Shown one piece after another: positions 23,393-37,175 of a stretch of DNA of 64,000 bases. The notes under the pieces were generated by a model, which made no database searches, was not told the origin of the DNA, and worked only from the letters and a program-made list of their open reading frames with translations. How positions within the stretch are numbered: the first letter of the stretch is position 1; each line of letters begins with the position of its first letter. A program made the position numbers and the translations under genes. This stretch comes from Parietaria judaica (lineage: Eukaryota > Streptophyta > Magnoliopsida > Rosales > Urticaceae), in contig OX940872.1 of NCBI GenBank assembly GCA_954871525.1, positions 24,151,746-24,215,745 of the forward strand, written 5' to 3'.

Positions 23393-24985
23393 TATTATAA
23401 TAATGACTAAACTTATATATTTTTAATTATTATTTCTTCAGCATAAATTCAGATAGATATTATATTTATATAGATTTACCCGAATAAAAGTCAATCCAAA
23501 TCTACCATTTATGTGTGAACGCCCTCAGACAAATTTAATAAGAGTAAGTAATTTTCGGTAACGCCTCCTGAATTTTCTGTGTTGGTTCAGTTTGTCCTTT
23601 AAATTTTGGTTTTTGACAACGATGCCCCTTTAGTAGTAAGGTTTACCCCATTCGGCATTCGATATTAACAATATAAGAAATTTTGTGCAACACATGATGT
23701 ACAATATTTCACCAATTTTGCTAGTTTTCTCTCCTCTTGCAAGACTTTGATCTCAAAAACTCTTAAATAATTTCTCTCATCGACTTCTTCACAATAATCT
23801 CATGATCTAATATTTTGATTGACAAAGCCAATAAAACTCGAGAATGTGGGTATACTCACACTCAATCTCGGATATATAGATTAAACTACATTGACTGATT
23901 CTTTTTGCCTCGTAACGGTTAACGGGCCGCTAATATTATAAGGGATATGTTTCGACTTAAATCATGAAAAATAATCATAAAAAGACTATAATACAAGTGA
24001 AAAATTCAATCGATCAACTTTTAATAAGATTAAATGTTTGGTTCCATTATAATGCAGCAAAGATTTATTTGTTTAGTCTTTGGCTAAACTTAATATCTGG
24101 TTCTACCAATGAGTATATTAATATGACGGTCACAATTTTAAAAAAATACCTTCGTGCATATCATGTGTTGCTATTAAGATGATATTGCTATTAAGCCAGT
24201 AACGTTCTGTTTCTCGGACATCTGGCGTTAAACACTTTTTTAAAACTCGGGTCCGTTTTTTAATTAAAAAACTTCTTTTTTGGGTTTAAACACGTTCAAA
24301 CAATTATTTTTTTAAAACGGTGGTCCATATTATGCTTTGGTCTAGATACTTACTTACATGACTAGTGGCTATCATATATATCTCATACCTCGTGAAATGG
24401 CCCAATTGTAATATATATCGTAATATAGTAGCGAAATTGTATAAACTTTGATCAACTGAAGCGATAAGAATCCAAGTGAAAAAAATAGTAGCAAAACTAC
24501 TAAGTCAACAAATGTGGCGACACACGTCCGAATTTTTTAACGGTTGTTGGTCAATTTTTCTAGCATAATGCTACCAAATCAACCTAAGTACATTCATGTG
24601 CTTATATAGTCATCTACCATCTTCTCTCTTACGTAAGATAAAAAAAAAAGATTAAAAAAAATGTGTCGCTTAAAATAATACTATTAAATCATACTTAAGA
24701 ACACATGTACGTGCTCATCCAGTTAGTTAGCATGCTCTCTCATAACTAATAAAACAATAAAAAAATAGTGAAAAATGTCACCTTTTTTTTTTTGGACCGT
24801 TGTTTTCTTGGTTGGTCAAAGTTTTGGTATTTTTTCCGCAACTCTTCCAAAAATAAAGGGGACATTTCTGGCAGCTATGAAAATATCGAGGGAAAATGAA
24901 CCAAAATGGAAAATTGAAGGGCCATTGAATAAAGTGGAGAGACCAGTCTCATAACGGTGCTTATATCACTCTCACACACAGCGAA
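23393..24985. other. Gene-free AT-rich DNA upstream of the PMT8-like gene
   Basis: No coding sequence recognised. About 23560-23830 has words like those at the edges of the foldback elements (for example TTCGGTAACGCCTCC and TTTTGACAACGATGCC) and may be a decayed relative. Poly-A and poly-T runs are common. Confidence 0.45.
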
Positions 24986-24989
24986 GCCC

Positions 24990-25811
24990 AAATATAGTAA
25001 AGCTCTTCTTCACATTCCATTTCTCTCTCTCAGATCAGATCTGATCCGATCCTCTCTCTCTCTCTCGCATCGACCAAGGATTCTGCTCTAGATCTCGTCA
25101 CTCGCTCAGGTAATCTTCGCTCTCCAAACTCCTCTCTCGTTGTTTATCGGATCATTCCTTCTTTTTTCTTGGAATTTGATGTGGAAATGTGGATTTTAGC
25201 TGTTTTTATGCTCTTCTGAATCGGCATTGGCGTTTCCTCTGGTGGAAGTGTTGTAGTTTTTTTTTTTTTTTTTCGATCTCTGGTTCGGTGAGTTGAATTC
25301 AGCGAGATTTGAGTGCATCTGAATCGTTAGTGTTATACGCAAGTTTTTTTTTTTTTTTTTTTTTTGTAAAATTTGTAAGGAAAAAAAATGTCGGCAGCGA
25401 TCGCTTTCATTGCTTGGTTGTCAATTTGCTCGGTTTGGCGTCTCTGTCAATCTCTCGTTTGATTAATGCTTGAGTTTTGAGTGGCTTTTCGCTGTTTAGC
25501 TTCAATGGCTGTTTTTTGATACCATTATCTTCTCATACTTGTCTGCCGACAGGTCTATATGAAGTAACGGAACTGTTGGGTTTTCATTTTTTCAGGATTA
25601 TAATTTAGTTATTTATATTCGGGGATTCGTATGGAAGTTAGAGTCGGAATCTCCGTTATCGATGATTTTTTTGGTTTGTTTCACAGGTCGGTTTTTTTCT
25701 GCGGTGCGGTGGGGCGAAATGTCTCTGTGAAATGAGATCTGTTTCATGTTTGTTTAGTGTTTAAGTCTTTTTAAGGGGGACTAGGAAGCATCTTCTGTTG
25801 AGATAACGGCA
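24990..25811 (+). promoter_or_regulatory. 5' leader of the PMT8-like gene with probable leader intron
   Basis: CT-rich leader-like DNA (25018-25065) is followed by CTCAG|GTAATC at 25109/25110 and a matching acceptor TTTCACAG ending 25686. This suggests a 577-bp intron in the 5' UTR, with the second leader exon running to the start codon at 25812. Two long T runs (25258-25274 and 25346-25366) lie inside this intron. Inferred from splice-site quality only. Confidence 0.5.
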
Positions 25812-28800
25812 ATGATGAGGGGAAGGTCCGATGGGTCGCAAAAGAAACGGCTGATCACTTCTCTGTGTGTCATCGGAATCTTTCTCGGTTTCCTATATGC
25901 GTATTATGGATCGATCTTCGGTGCTCAAAGCCGCGGTGCTTCGGCCATGGAGTATGGCAGCAGATCTTTGAGAAAGCTTGGGTACTTGGGCGGGGATGAA
26001 GATGCCGATGGCAAACAGGAGTCATCGACAAAAATGTTTGGGCAGGAGGACGGAGAGGATGATATTACACCGAAGAGCTTCCCTGTAAGTCCCAAATCTC
26101 CGGATTTTGTTGGATCCCAATTATCCAAGAGCTTTTATGTTTAAATTATCAAGAACAAGTGGAGAATCACGTATGCACATGGAATTAGAATCCGCGTCAA
26201 CCGTTCTTGAATACTCTATACGAGAGGATAATTGAATACTAGTTATAATGTGGTAGAATGGGACCATAAGGTTATATATTTTGGTAATTACTGTAAAGGA
26301 GTCTACACAACAATTTCTCAATAAAACCTTCGAGTCTCCGCGGTTAATCACAATTAGATCCCTCATATTCACTTAATACTATTATTGTTCATGCGCTTTC
26401 ATTTAATTACATGTATGGCCCCAATTATGCGATTAATACTTAAATTAATTCACTCTTTTGTAGATTACTCAGACTTTATCATGCAAGATCTTGCTCCTAT
26501 ATTTTTTTTCTTTTTTCCGTTTTCCAGCCTATGCTGATTGTCTTCTTTGTTGTATGTGTTCTTTATCCATAGGTTTGTGATGACAGGCATTCGGAGTTGA
26601 TTCCGTGCTTAGATAGAAATCTTATATATCAAATGAGATTGAAGCTGGATCTATCTTTGATGGAACACTACGAAAGACATTGCCCTCCAGCAGAAAGGAA
26701 GTATAATTGCTTGATCCCTCCTCCGTCAGGGTACAAGGTAATAATATGCATCTTATGCTTGTGATTATGCAAGTTTTTATTAGGTTTTATGTAATATATA
26801 TGCTCAATTCATTATGTCGGGATGTTACAGGTCCCAATAAAATGGCCGAAAAGCAGAGATGAAGTGTGGCAAGCGAACATTCCTCACACTCACCTCGCGC
26901 ATGAGAAATCCGATCAAAATTGGATGGTTGTCAAAGGTGATAAAATTGAGTTTCCAGGAGGAGGCACGCATTTTCACAAAGGAGCCGACAAATATATCGC
27001 TTCAATTGCAAACGTAAGATCAGGACTTCCTATTGTTGCACTAAAGAAGAGTGTGGAAAGCATGACTTCAATCTAGATGCCTAGATGCTCTTTAGAGTTT
27101 TGAACTAGCATTTAACCGGTACCGGTAATTGGGTTTTAGGCATTTTTACTACCGGTTTAAGTTTTCCGGTTTTTATAATTAAACTAGTAAAGATGCTTTT
27201 CATCATTTTGTAACAATTGCAAGTCAAGACAACATCGTTCAAAGCATAATTAAATAAACAAAATACCATACTAGTTAAAGGTTAGTCAAAGTATTTTTTT
27301 AAAAATCCATTGAAATCAGTAACCAAACTGGTTTAATCCGGTAACTGGTATCTGATTATGGTAACCTGGTTTTGTATAAAGTTCCATCTCTAGGCATTGC
27401 AATTTAGATTTCATTCTTACTTCCCAAAATTATGCAGATGCTGAATTTCTCAAACAACAATTTAAACAACGAAGGAAGATTACGGACAGTTCTTGATGTT
27501 GGCTGTGGAGTTGCGAGCTTCGGCGCATATCTTCTCTCATCCGACATAATAACAATGTCCTTAGCACCAAACGATGTGCATCAAAACCAAATCCAATTCG
27601 CCCTGGAACGAGGAATCCCTGCCTACCTCGGTGTTCTCGGGACCAAAAGACTTCCCTACCCCAGCAGATCTTTCGAGTTTGCTCACTGTTCCCGTTGTAG
27701 AATCGATTGGTTGCAGAGAGACGGGATTCTTCTTCTCGAGTTAGATAGGGTTTTAAGGGCAGGTGGGTATTTTGCCTACTCGTCTCCCGAAGCCTACGCA
27801 CAAGACGAAGAGGATCTTAAGATATGGAAGGAGATGAGCGCTCTAGTGGAGCGCATGTGCTGGAGAATAGCTGTGAAGAGGGACCAAACTGTCATTTGGC
27901 AAAAGCCTTTGACAAATGAATGTTACCATTCGAGAGAACCCGGTACATTGCCTCCTCTTTGCAAATCCGATGATGATCCGGACGCGGTTTGGGGAGTATC
28001 AATGGAAGCTTGCATCACACCCTACTCAGAACGTAAGATTCGTCTCCCAACGAGTTGATTTAGTTTTGCCTATTTCTTCCTGCTTTGTCATAGATAATAT
28101 GTATAAAAACTTTAGTCACATGACTTTATTCAGTGCGGAAATCTGTTTTAATAACAATTATTAATGTAAAGTTAGGCTAGAAACAATACACTTTTTCCTA
28201 TTAACGAGGGATGTGAAGGACAATTTCTGTTTAATTTTATTGCAAAGAGAGTCTATTACACCAAAGTGAAAGTTCACAAGTTCAAGTGCAGTAAAATAAA
28301 GTTAAAAGGGCAAATTGCAACAGTAGATACGTTTTGTTAACCTCTTTCGTTAAATCAAAATGTCATCAAGAAGTTCGTAACGACAAACTTTCCTAGAACT
28401 AAAGACTAGGTTAGTTAACAATTAGTTTGGGATTTGTTCAGACGATCACAGAGTCAAGGGAAGCGGTTTGGCTCCGTGGCCTACAAGATTGACGGCTCCT
28501 CCTCCCCGGTTGGCTGATTTTGGCTACTCAACCGACATGTTTGAAAAGGACACGGTAACCTTTTTTTTTGTGCATTTTATAAATTTAAAATTAAAACGGG
28601 CAAAACCCATTTCCGTACTAGACTATGCTTCAATGGTGTATTATATCTATTTGCGTCTTTAGCGTGTCTGAATCTTTTCATGTAGGAAACATGGCGACGG
28701 AGAGTTGAAAATTACTGGGATTTATTGTCCCCGAAGATCGAGTCAAACACGCTGAGGAATATCATGGACATGAAAACAAACATGGGTTCCTTTGCGGCTG

Positions 28801-29466
28801 CTCTCAAGACAAAGGACGTTTGGGTTATGAATGTCGTCCCTGAAGACGGCCCTAACACACTTAAGCTTGTGTACGACAGAGGCCTTATCGGCACCGTTCA
28901 CAACTGGTACGGATAATATTGTCCATTTTATATATGCGTTTTATTGGTTAGATTTGAATTAAACATTGTCATTAGGTTTCATCAGTTGATTCAGTTACCA
29001 AACCGTAAATTATAATGTATTTCACATTTTCTAATTAAGCTCTTCAGTTACTTCAATTCCGACACTCCTGATGCCAGTGACTTCCTCTTAAGTAACAGAA
29101 TTTTTTCCGTTTACTCATGATCGCAAATACGATATTGACCTTTGTTTCGACAGGTGCGAAGCCTTCTCAACTTACCCTCGCACATACGATCTACTCCACG
29201 CTTGGACCGTCTTCTCTGACATCGAGAAGAAAGAGTGCAGCCCGGAGGATCTTCTGATCGAGATGGACCGAATTGTCCGGCCCACGGGCTTCATAATCAT
29301 TCGAGACAAACCGTCCGTTATAGAATTCGTGAAGAAGTACCTGTCGGCGTTGCACTGGGAAGCTGTGGCAAATGGGGCTTCAGACTCCGACCAAGACGGA
29401 GACGCCGTTTTGATCGTGCAGAAGAAACTGTGGCCCACGAGCGAGAGTCTGCGAGACGCGGAATAG
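25812..29466 (+). CDS. PMT8: PMT8-like S-adenosylmethionine methyltransferase (Golgi)
   Basis: Putative SAM-dependent methyltransferase of the plant DUF248 (QUA2/PMT) family. Characterised relatives act on pectin in the Golgi; the substrate here is not known. Seven exons join in frame: 25812-26084, 26573-26737, 26831-27013, 27438-28032, 28442-28554, 28686-28906 and 29154-29466, giving 620 aa, close to Arabidopsis PMT8. Residues about 13-32 (LITSLCVIGIFLGFLYAYYG) form a type II signal anchor after a short basic cytosolic tail. The family block CDDRHSELIPCLDR follows, then GADKYIASIA, the SAM-binding motif LDVGCGVASFGAYLL, and SLAPNDVHQNQIQFALERG. C-terminal blocks include RNIMDMKTNMGSFAAAL and EMDRIVRPTGFIIIRD. 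The end KKLWPTSESLRDAE is as expected. Intron 3 contains an ACCGG-rich repeat. Apparent short open frames running past exon ends are intron read-through. Confidence 0.95.
27103..27395. repeat. ACCGG-rich repeat in intron 3 of the PMT8-like gene
   Basis: Contains ACCGGTACCGG, TACCGGTTTAAG and AACTGGTTTAATCCGG in AT-rich DNA, matching the texture of the repeats at 5272 and 46399. Ends are not defined. Confidence 0.4.
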
Positions 29467-30502
29467 GAAAGGATGTCGTTTTTTCTCGCTCTCTGCTGCT
29501 CCGAGCGATCGACAAAGTGCGGTAGCCGGTACGGTACACATGTTCCATTTTGTAGCCTAAATGGTAATTGCATTGTTGTCACTGTATTTTTCATTCTTAC
29601 GGTATTTCATTGTTGTAATGATTCACTCAAGAAGCTATAAAGCAACTACCTTAATCGATATTCTTTACATATATATAAATGGAGAGATTTACATACACAT
29701 AATATACATATATATATAATCAGTTGAATGTTATACATATATATATATATATATATGTAATCAATTGAATGTCATTTCATTTATTAGAGGACAAATGTTT
29801 ATGCAGACGTCTTATTTTGTAATTTTGTTTCTATGTACTATCTAAGTCTATAAATTTTGCCCTTCTTATATATACCGGTAATTTATACGGAAATATAATT
29901 TTCAACACAGTATGTAATTTATACCGTTAGTTTATACAGAATGCTTCGAAGAATTGGCGATCTGTGGACAGAAATGCGATAATTATCGTTAAAATGAATT
30001 AGTATCAATAACAAAATGATTTAATCATCCAGGTATGACCGAAAACTGAGTTTTTCATCAGTCTACGGCCGAATAACCTGTCAACGTTTTATTAAACGGC
30101 ACGGACAACAAATATCGGTAAAATCAATATTCAAGAGTTCAGAAGACAAAAACCGTTTGAAAATCCAATTTTAAAATTACAGCGAAGGCCGAAGAGTTAC
30201 GTTCACGCAAAAGTTCTCCAAAATTTTAATTACTTATCCAATTTTCCGAGCATATAGTGAACTAACGGATATAAAACGAGACTTTCCGAGCGTACTAAAA
30301 ATCGATGGATCAAATTTTAAAAATATATCGACAAATTGCGTATACGCCCATAAAAAATTTTCGTAAGATTTTGAAAACCGATTCCCATTTTCCGAGCATA
30401 CTTACTTATCGAATAATTTTTTTAATAAATAAATATTAATAATGAAAAAGAGATGAAATGAAAGTGAGGATTCCGGTGGGCATAGTCTGAGCGGAGAAGA
30501 AG
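29467..30502. other. Intergenic DNA between the PMT8-like and SSU72 genes
   Basis: Contains the 3' flank of the methyltransferase gene, TA microsatellites (29706-29716 and 29737-29756) and, from about 29990, DNA with repeated TTTTCCGAGC words (30242, 30282, 30390) of unknown origin. The SSU72 promoter must lie here; no clear TATA box was identified. Confidence 0.5.
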
Positions 30503-32154
30503 ATGAAGAAGCTTCGGTACGCGATGGTCTGCTCCTCGAACCAGAACCGGAGCATGGAGTCCCACGCGCTCCTCACGCGCCACGGCTTCGACGTCGAATC
30601 GTACGGCACCGGGGCCCACGTGAAGCTCCCCGGCCCCTCCCTCCGCGAGCCCAACGTCTACGACTTCGGCACCCCCTACAAGCTCATGTTCGACGATCTC
30701 CGCCGCAAGGACCCCGACCTGTAAGTTTCTAGGGTTTCGTTCATCGCTTCGCTCCAATTCTTGCGATTTTCCAGCTAGAGAAATCCATGTATATGACTGT
30801 ATGTATGATTAGTTGGAGTTGTTGGACTTGAATCTTGATTCGATGGAGAAATCGCTTGCTTTTGGGAATGGGTTTTTATTAGATTCGGTTTTGGTTGTTT
30901 CTGGTGAAAGTTGGATTGGTTTGATTGAGATTGAAGTGTTGTGGTTGGCTTCGAGCCGGACCGGGATGAAGGAGGAGTGATTTCGTTCGCAGGTACAAGC
31001 GCAACGGGATTTTACCGATGCTGAAGAGGAATTTGGGGGTTAAAACGGCGCCGCAGCGGTGGCAGGACAACGCTGCGGACGGTGTCTTCGACGTCGTGAT
31101 AACTTTCGAGGAAAAGGTTTTCGATATGGTCGTTGAAGGTTGGTGTCTTTCGGTTATACACGGGGATTGGCTCTCGATTCTATGTGCTCGAATGGCTTTA
31201 TTTGTGTTGGGAATGCAAGCTAAGTTATGGCTCTTTTTAGAGGAAAAAAAATCCGTATGTAATTTATGACCGTGCTTTCGTTCTTCAACCGGTTTCGACA
31301 CTTCGCAAGTTCGATGGTTATGGTATATGCATTATCTTTTACTGGGTCAACTATTTCTTATGATCGCGAGGAATGGAACGGGTCTCCACCTTTAGTAATT
31401 GAAATGACCGCCCCGTTAAACTTTTCCCGCTGAAAGGTCTTCTGCTGAAAACTTATGCTTATAGGGTATTTATTTAGGTATCAAAAGCTTTCGTTCCTTG
31501 CTTCACAAGTTACAGGGATAGTTATTTTATTTGTAGAATCTGATATCGCCGTTACTAACATAATGCAGATCTCCACAGCCGGGAACACGGTCTCCTGAAA
31601 AGTGTCTTGATAATCAACTTGGAGGTAAAGGACAACCATGAAGAGGCAGCGGTCGGAGCTCGGCTTGCGATGGAATTATGTCAAGAGGTCTGAATCTCAC
31701 ATATATTTAGGGCATTAATTAATTACACAGTTTTTTGCTAGAAATCTGATAGCTTTATTTTATTTATTTTGTTATTTATTTATACTTTAAGTTGCAATAA
31801 GGGAAAGATCGGGAAGCCCAAATTTCCCCTTTTTAGTGACGCCTAGCGATTCTGCCATTTCTGTGTTTTATTTTGTCGGTTTGAATAAAGATATGTCTCA
31901 AAGGAATGGTGCTTTGTTATTCGGCTTCTTTGTTTAAAAAATTATCGGGAGTTCATCTCTTTGTTGAATTTATTTTGGTACATGATTGTTTCTCATTCAG
32001 TTCCTATTGAAATGTTAATTAATCCGATTCTTTGGCTGTTTCTTATGCGTAGATCGAAGCGGTAGAGTCCTGGGAGGAATCAATCGACAGCATCATGCTC
32101 GCTTTTGAGACGCAACATCGGCGGAAATTGATGTACAGTGTGTCCTTCTATTGA
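30503..32154 (+). CDS. SSU72: SSU72 RNA polymerase II CTD phosphatase
   Basis: Protein phosphatase that removes phosphate from Ser5 (and Ser7) of the RNA polymerase II C-terminal domain and works with the mRNA 3'-end processing machinery in the nucleus. Four exons join in frame: 30503-30720, 30993-31138, 31569-31687 and 32053-32154, giving 194 aa, the usual length. The start is fixed by the conserved N-terminus KKLRYAMVCSSNQNRSM, which holds the CX5R phosphatase loop (CSSNQNR, about residues 10-16). Further family blocks are VESYGTGAHVKLPGPS, YDFGTPYKLMFDDL, KTAPQRWQD, FDVVITFEEKVFD and VLIINLEVKDNHEEA. The general acid Asp is expected in the DVVITFEE/QD region. The C-terminus MYSVSFY is typical. 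No frameshift or missing motif, so it should be functional. Confidence 0.95.
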
Positions 32155-33326
32155 AACCACATCTTCACTGAATCTTTGCCACAGCTAATACCGTATTTAT
32201 TTTTTCACAAAATGTTTCCGTGTTTCCTGTTTAGTCTAAACATCTAAACACGGACGCTTTCTTAGCTTATTCAATTTTAGTTATTTCTAGTTATTTTACT
32301 TATCCTCTGTCACGCTTCGGGTTAAGTTACGCAAGGACGGGCCTACTAAGCTGTAACATCTGGCCAATATAAACGACTCTTAGTACAGAAACCAGCTAGT
32401 CAGTGTTTAACCCAGAAATATAAGTTCTAGCTTAGTCTTCTGAGTTTAGGTAGTTTCACGGGCTCTAGACCCGTGGCGAGTTTCCCGACGGTAACAAGAT
32501 AATGGAAGTCCAACCGGGTTTTTCTCTTCTAGCAGTAAGTAAGAAAAGAAAAAAGTTCCATTTTGTTGGGTAATTCTAGTTCTTTTACTTAGCTTGGGAT
32601 GATATTGTCTAAATATTATATGTAATGAAATTTTGTCAAATATATTGATTAATGTTTTCACTCTATTTTGGTTAAATCCTTCGAAGCACTTAATGCAGTT
32701 AGAAACATTCAAGTTTACCGTTATCGAAAACCGAATATTTGGTAATGCTGTTTTTCTCCTCTAAACTAGAGCATTCGATTTTATTTACTCAAAATACCGA
32801 AATACAGTACTTGGTTTATTATTAGAAAGACACCGCACCGCAACCGAACCGAACTCACCTAAGATTCCTGCCTTTCTAGACTTGGAATATACCATTCCAC
32901 TTTGTTTTGATTGACTATATCCACTGCTGAAAAGCTGTTCCAGTTGTGAATTGGTGATGCTTTAGCATTCCATGATTTATGTAATCTTATTTCCTTTTGA
33001 AAAAGAGAAAGAAAAGGTCACGAATCATGTTAGTATAATGATTCAGTGATGAAACATGTCTCATGATTTTCACTTGTTTTTTTTTTTTTGTGTCGAAGAG
33101 AGACACCCAAGACCCATCTGTCTTCAACATTTGTACATGGAAGATCATTCATTCTTAACTCAAGTCATCGTCTTCATGTGGGTGTTTTCTTATCCTTTTG
33201 ACCAGCCTGTGTCGTTTTCCTCCCTTTTCGACGGCCCGACGCGGCCGGGTGCCGGGTTGTGTTGTGCTGTGTTGAACTTTTAAATTAAGGGTCATCGTTT
33301 GGAGTAGCCTGTATCTTTAAAGAGAA
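32155..33326. other. 3' flank of SSU72, no gene
   Basis: No coding sequence recognised. A GC-balanced stretch at about 32300-32530 (cacgcttcgggttaag, acccgtggcgagtttcccgacgg) looks like a repeat remnant. Nothing else stands out. Confidence 0.45.
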
Positions 33327-33682
33327 GGGTTAATGACAGCATAAATGTTTAATATTTTAATTTTTGTGATAATATAAAGCAATTTTTTTCACAATAAAAG
33401 TTATCTACTATTTTGATTTTTTAAAAAATTCTGTCTATTTTTTAATTAATTTAATAGAATTTTGATGTGTAAGTCACAGATATGTATCACTTTTTTTGAA
33501 ATTTCCACTTTTTTTCTTCTTCTTTTACGGTATTTACGAGACTTGAACAAGTTGATGAAATTTCGAAAAGAAAAAAAAAATAGAAAAAAGTTATTATATT
33601 GAAAATTAATAACTTTAGCTGTGAAAAATGAGTTTATGCATCACACAAATAAAATATTGAATATTTACACTGCTATTAATCC
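33327..33682. mobile_element. Short foldback MULE-like element
   Basis: Starts GGGTTAATGACAGCATAAAT and ends ATTTACACTGCTATTAATCC, giving inverted repeats of about 30 bp that continue through TTTAATATTTTA. Flanks contain TTTAAAGAG and TTTAAAGAA, a 9-bp near-match displaced by two bases on the left. It belongs with the GGGTTAATGACGGC elements at 37423 and 38244. Confidence 0.7.
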
Positions 33683-36600
33683 TTTAAAGAAATCAATCTG
33701 TATATTGCATTGCACTGAGTTGTACAACGAGTAAGAAAAATGGTATTCTGAATTTTTATATTTTGAATCATTACCGAAATCTTGGTTTAGGAGAAAAACG
33801 GATAAAGAAATTATGATTCCGTTTTTTATTCAAAAACCCGAATTTCGGACTTTTAGTAAGAGACTAAGAGCATGTAAATCTCAAATCGAAATCTAACGGT
33901 TCGGATTAACTAAGGAGAGGAGAAAAGAGGAGTGCAACTAAAATATATAAGAGATTAAGACCTAAGCAAGGTATATGTACAATGGCTACAAGTACACAAT
34001 ATTTTGTCCAATTTTTTTTTTCTTCCAATTTTTGTACAATGGCTAGCCTTGGCTTGGCTTGGCTTGTAGTGGGTGCTTTTTGCACTGAGACAAATGGAAT
34101 TATGTGTGCAACAAAGTACACAAGGCATTTTTCAGAGTGTGACACACAACACAAGTGTTATTCACAAATTGCCTTGATTTGGTTCAACACTTTGATACCA
34201 ATCATTTCATGCCATTTTTTGATACTTTTTTTCTTTCTTTCTTCTTCTTCTTATTCCCTCTATGTTATTTTCAATTCTATGAATTGGCATATAATAATAA
34301 TGGAATAGATGGTCCACCATAAATGCCCTTCTTCTAAGGGAACCCACAAGTCAAGTTGCCTTTGTTGTGGGGCTAAGAACTCTTTTATGTCCAAATCTTA
34401 TCCTTTGCAAAGTGGTTTGCAAGTCTTAGAATACCCATTTCTAGCTTGAGAATGCATGAGGAAATATATGTGTGAAATTAAATTACTCAACTTAATCCCA
34501 CCTACATTTGACATGCATGTTTATAATTTGAGTAATTGTCAATATTGTCCCCGAACTTTGTTGTGTGGTGCACTTTGCACCTTAAACTTTAAATTTTGGC
34601 GGCTAGGGCCCTCGAACTTGCAGAAAGTGGCACATACACCTTGAAAGGACAAAAAATGTTAATTTATATGCAACACATGACTAACTCGACAATATTTTTA
34701 TTAACTAATTACTTAACGAGATCAATAGACTCAATAGACTCAATTATGAGACTATTGTGAAGCAATCGAGAAACTTGATTTTTTTAAAATGATTAACATC
34801 AAAGTCTCATGGAATCGGAGAAAATAATAATGTTTATGAAAATACTTTACTATAGATCCGGTGTCACACACACGCTTATATATTTCGTCACTTTGTAACA
34901 TATATATAAGGAAACAAAGTGTTACTTTTTTAAGGGATATTTATGCTAAAATGTATAATTCAGGGGGAAAGTTCACCAACAAGAAAAGTCCATGGGTCAT
35001 TCTGATTACTCTTTTAATTTTTTTGTATGATAATCATTTTTTTATTCTATTGACTGTCTACTAGATTAACTTGCCTATATGAGCATGTAAATAATGACTT
35101 GGATGTATGAATTGATATTGTCCTTCAGAAGTTTCTTGAAAAATTGAAACTACTTTTATATAATTTCATAGCTCATAATAAATGAAGGAAGAAAAAGAAT
35201 TTTAGTGCCCATTAAAAGGAGGTATCAATTAATTAATATACCAAAAGTCAACCACATTATTGCTTACAGCTACAAATTCTTCATATGATTTGGATAGACA
35301 TGTGGATGGGATTAGGGTTTCGTTAGTCTAAATTCTTTCCAAATTGATCAGACTTTTGGGATGAAAGTTCATATTCTTGGTGTCAATTTGAAATGAAGAT
35401 TAGGTTAGTCATGTGCAACTTAGAAAAAGCGGACTACATATATAAATATCTCATAAATAACTTGATTATTAAGTTCTAAGAATTGCTTCTTTTTTTTTTT
35501 ACATGACCAATTAACAACCAAAAGTTAACTCTATTCTACTAGGGCTGTGCATTTTTTTAATTGGATTCAGCCAACTCGGAAAGTCTATGGGTCCGAGGTC
35601 CGATCCGGTAGATTGGTACCGGGGTAACCTTACGACATTTAAAAAAAATGATTTTTATGACTTAATGTTTGGATTATACTTCCGTTTGGTGTTTGCATTT
35701 TTGTAAAGTTTAATATAGTAGGCTAGATTCAGTGGCTCTTACCGTTAAATTACTTGGATAAGAATCGCCCGATTTTGCCCCGACTTGAAATGAAGCAACC
35801 CAAAATCCCGCCCAAAGCAGCCTGAGATCGAAATCAAATCTATCTTGCACTTCTATTTGATCGATTTGAATTGGAGCTTTGAAATTATTGAATTATAATT
35901 ATAATTGACACAATTTTATCAATACAAAACGAGCGAATTGAATTGGGTAGATCATCGGTGCAACCCAAACCAACTCGTGCACATCCCAACCTGCTTCTTA
36001 TTTACCCTCCAAAACCAAAATTTTATTGATGATTTTTTTTTTTGTAATATTTATTGTGGCTACATGACAATTTCCTCTTAATTTTCCTCAATTAAAGAGG
36101 GAATTAATTCCTTAATTGAATTCCTCAAACAGTAACCAAAGGGGATTTCAAAGAGTATTTGATCTCGAGTGATGATCATTAAATGGCTGATGTCATGTCC
36201 CTATTGCATTAACTTGGCTTTAAGAATATAATGATATTAAATATCATGGTAAGTGCCAATACCATACTTTCATCGAAATAATCCTATTCACTAAAACTAC
36301 ATACTCATATTACAATTACAATATAGTGCAATTTCTGCGTCTCGTCTCGTCAGATCGAACCCATAATTTCTCATGAAGTAGTGGAATTGCCTAAGTCAAA
36401 TAAGCTTGGTTACCGATTTAAGGTTCAATATTTAGTTACACATTTTTATTTGACATGTTCATTTCAAATCTGATTTATTTATTCATCAAAACAAGTATTG
36501 ATTGTCTTTGTTGTTGTGATTCACACGTTTATTGAAACATTTCACGAAGTTATAATCTTCATGATACACAACTAAAGAAGAATATTCGTCTTTTTGACAC

Positions 36601-36918
36601 GTATAGTATAAATCAAGTTTCTTAAATTTAAATTGTAGACTCTTATACTAATTATATATATATATTCTTGAATCTTGCTTGAAGAGAACATCTCCCTCAC
36701 ATTAACAAATAAGTAATGTATGATTTATGTTATTTGAAGTCAATTTTTTTTAATCTTATTAAAAAAAATTAAAATATAAATTAAAATCTGCTGTATATCT
36801 TGAGCTAAAGGTTTGTTAGTTTACGAGGGTGTTAATGTTTGAATGATAATTAAAAAGTAATAAATTAAATATAATTTTTGGAATATTATTTAGAGCTCTA
36901 AAGTTTTATAAGTATATA
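33683..36918. other. Gene-free AT-rich DNA
   Basis: No coding sequence recognised in 3.2 kb; open frames here lack recognisable features. A region at about 34530-34660 (gtccccgaactttg, cctcgaacttgcag) resembles the ends of foldback elements but no partner arm was found. A hAT-like element lies at 35541-35989. Confidence 0.45.
35541..35989. mobile_element. hAT-like non-autonomous element, about 449 bp
   Basis: The left end TAGGGCTGTGCA corresponds to the complement of the right end, TTGGGATGTGCA (10 of 12 match). This is a common start for plant hAT MITEs. Flanking 8-mers do not match, so it is old or its ends are misplaced. Non-coding. Confidence 0.5.
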
Positions 36919-36927
36919 TAAAATTAA

Positions 36928-37175
36928 GGGTAAATTACGGTTAAAGTCCAAATGTTTCACAAGATCGAGCTCCGCAGCTCGATCGACGACAGTCAAATGC
37001 CATGTGACTGGGTGACGTGGCAACTAATATGGCAAGATTTAACGGTGAAAAGTATATACTAAAGAGAGAACATTAGCCGCTAACGTATTGCAATTTGAGC
37101 ATATTAGCCAACAAAAAAAATTGAGTATATAATTCAATTTTATTAAAATATTATGTACTTAGTCGCAATTTACCC
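36928..37175. mobile_element. Short GGGTAAATTACGG element (248 bp)
   Basis: Starts GGGTAAATTACGG and ends CGCAATTTACCC, the same type of termini as the larger foldback elements at 22435 and 52206. Flanks TAAAATTAA (36919-36927) and AAAAATCAA (37176-37184) agree at 7 of 9. It contains a small palindrome with GATCGAGCTC / GAGCTCGATC-like words near 36963-36985. Confidence 0.65.
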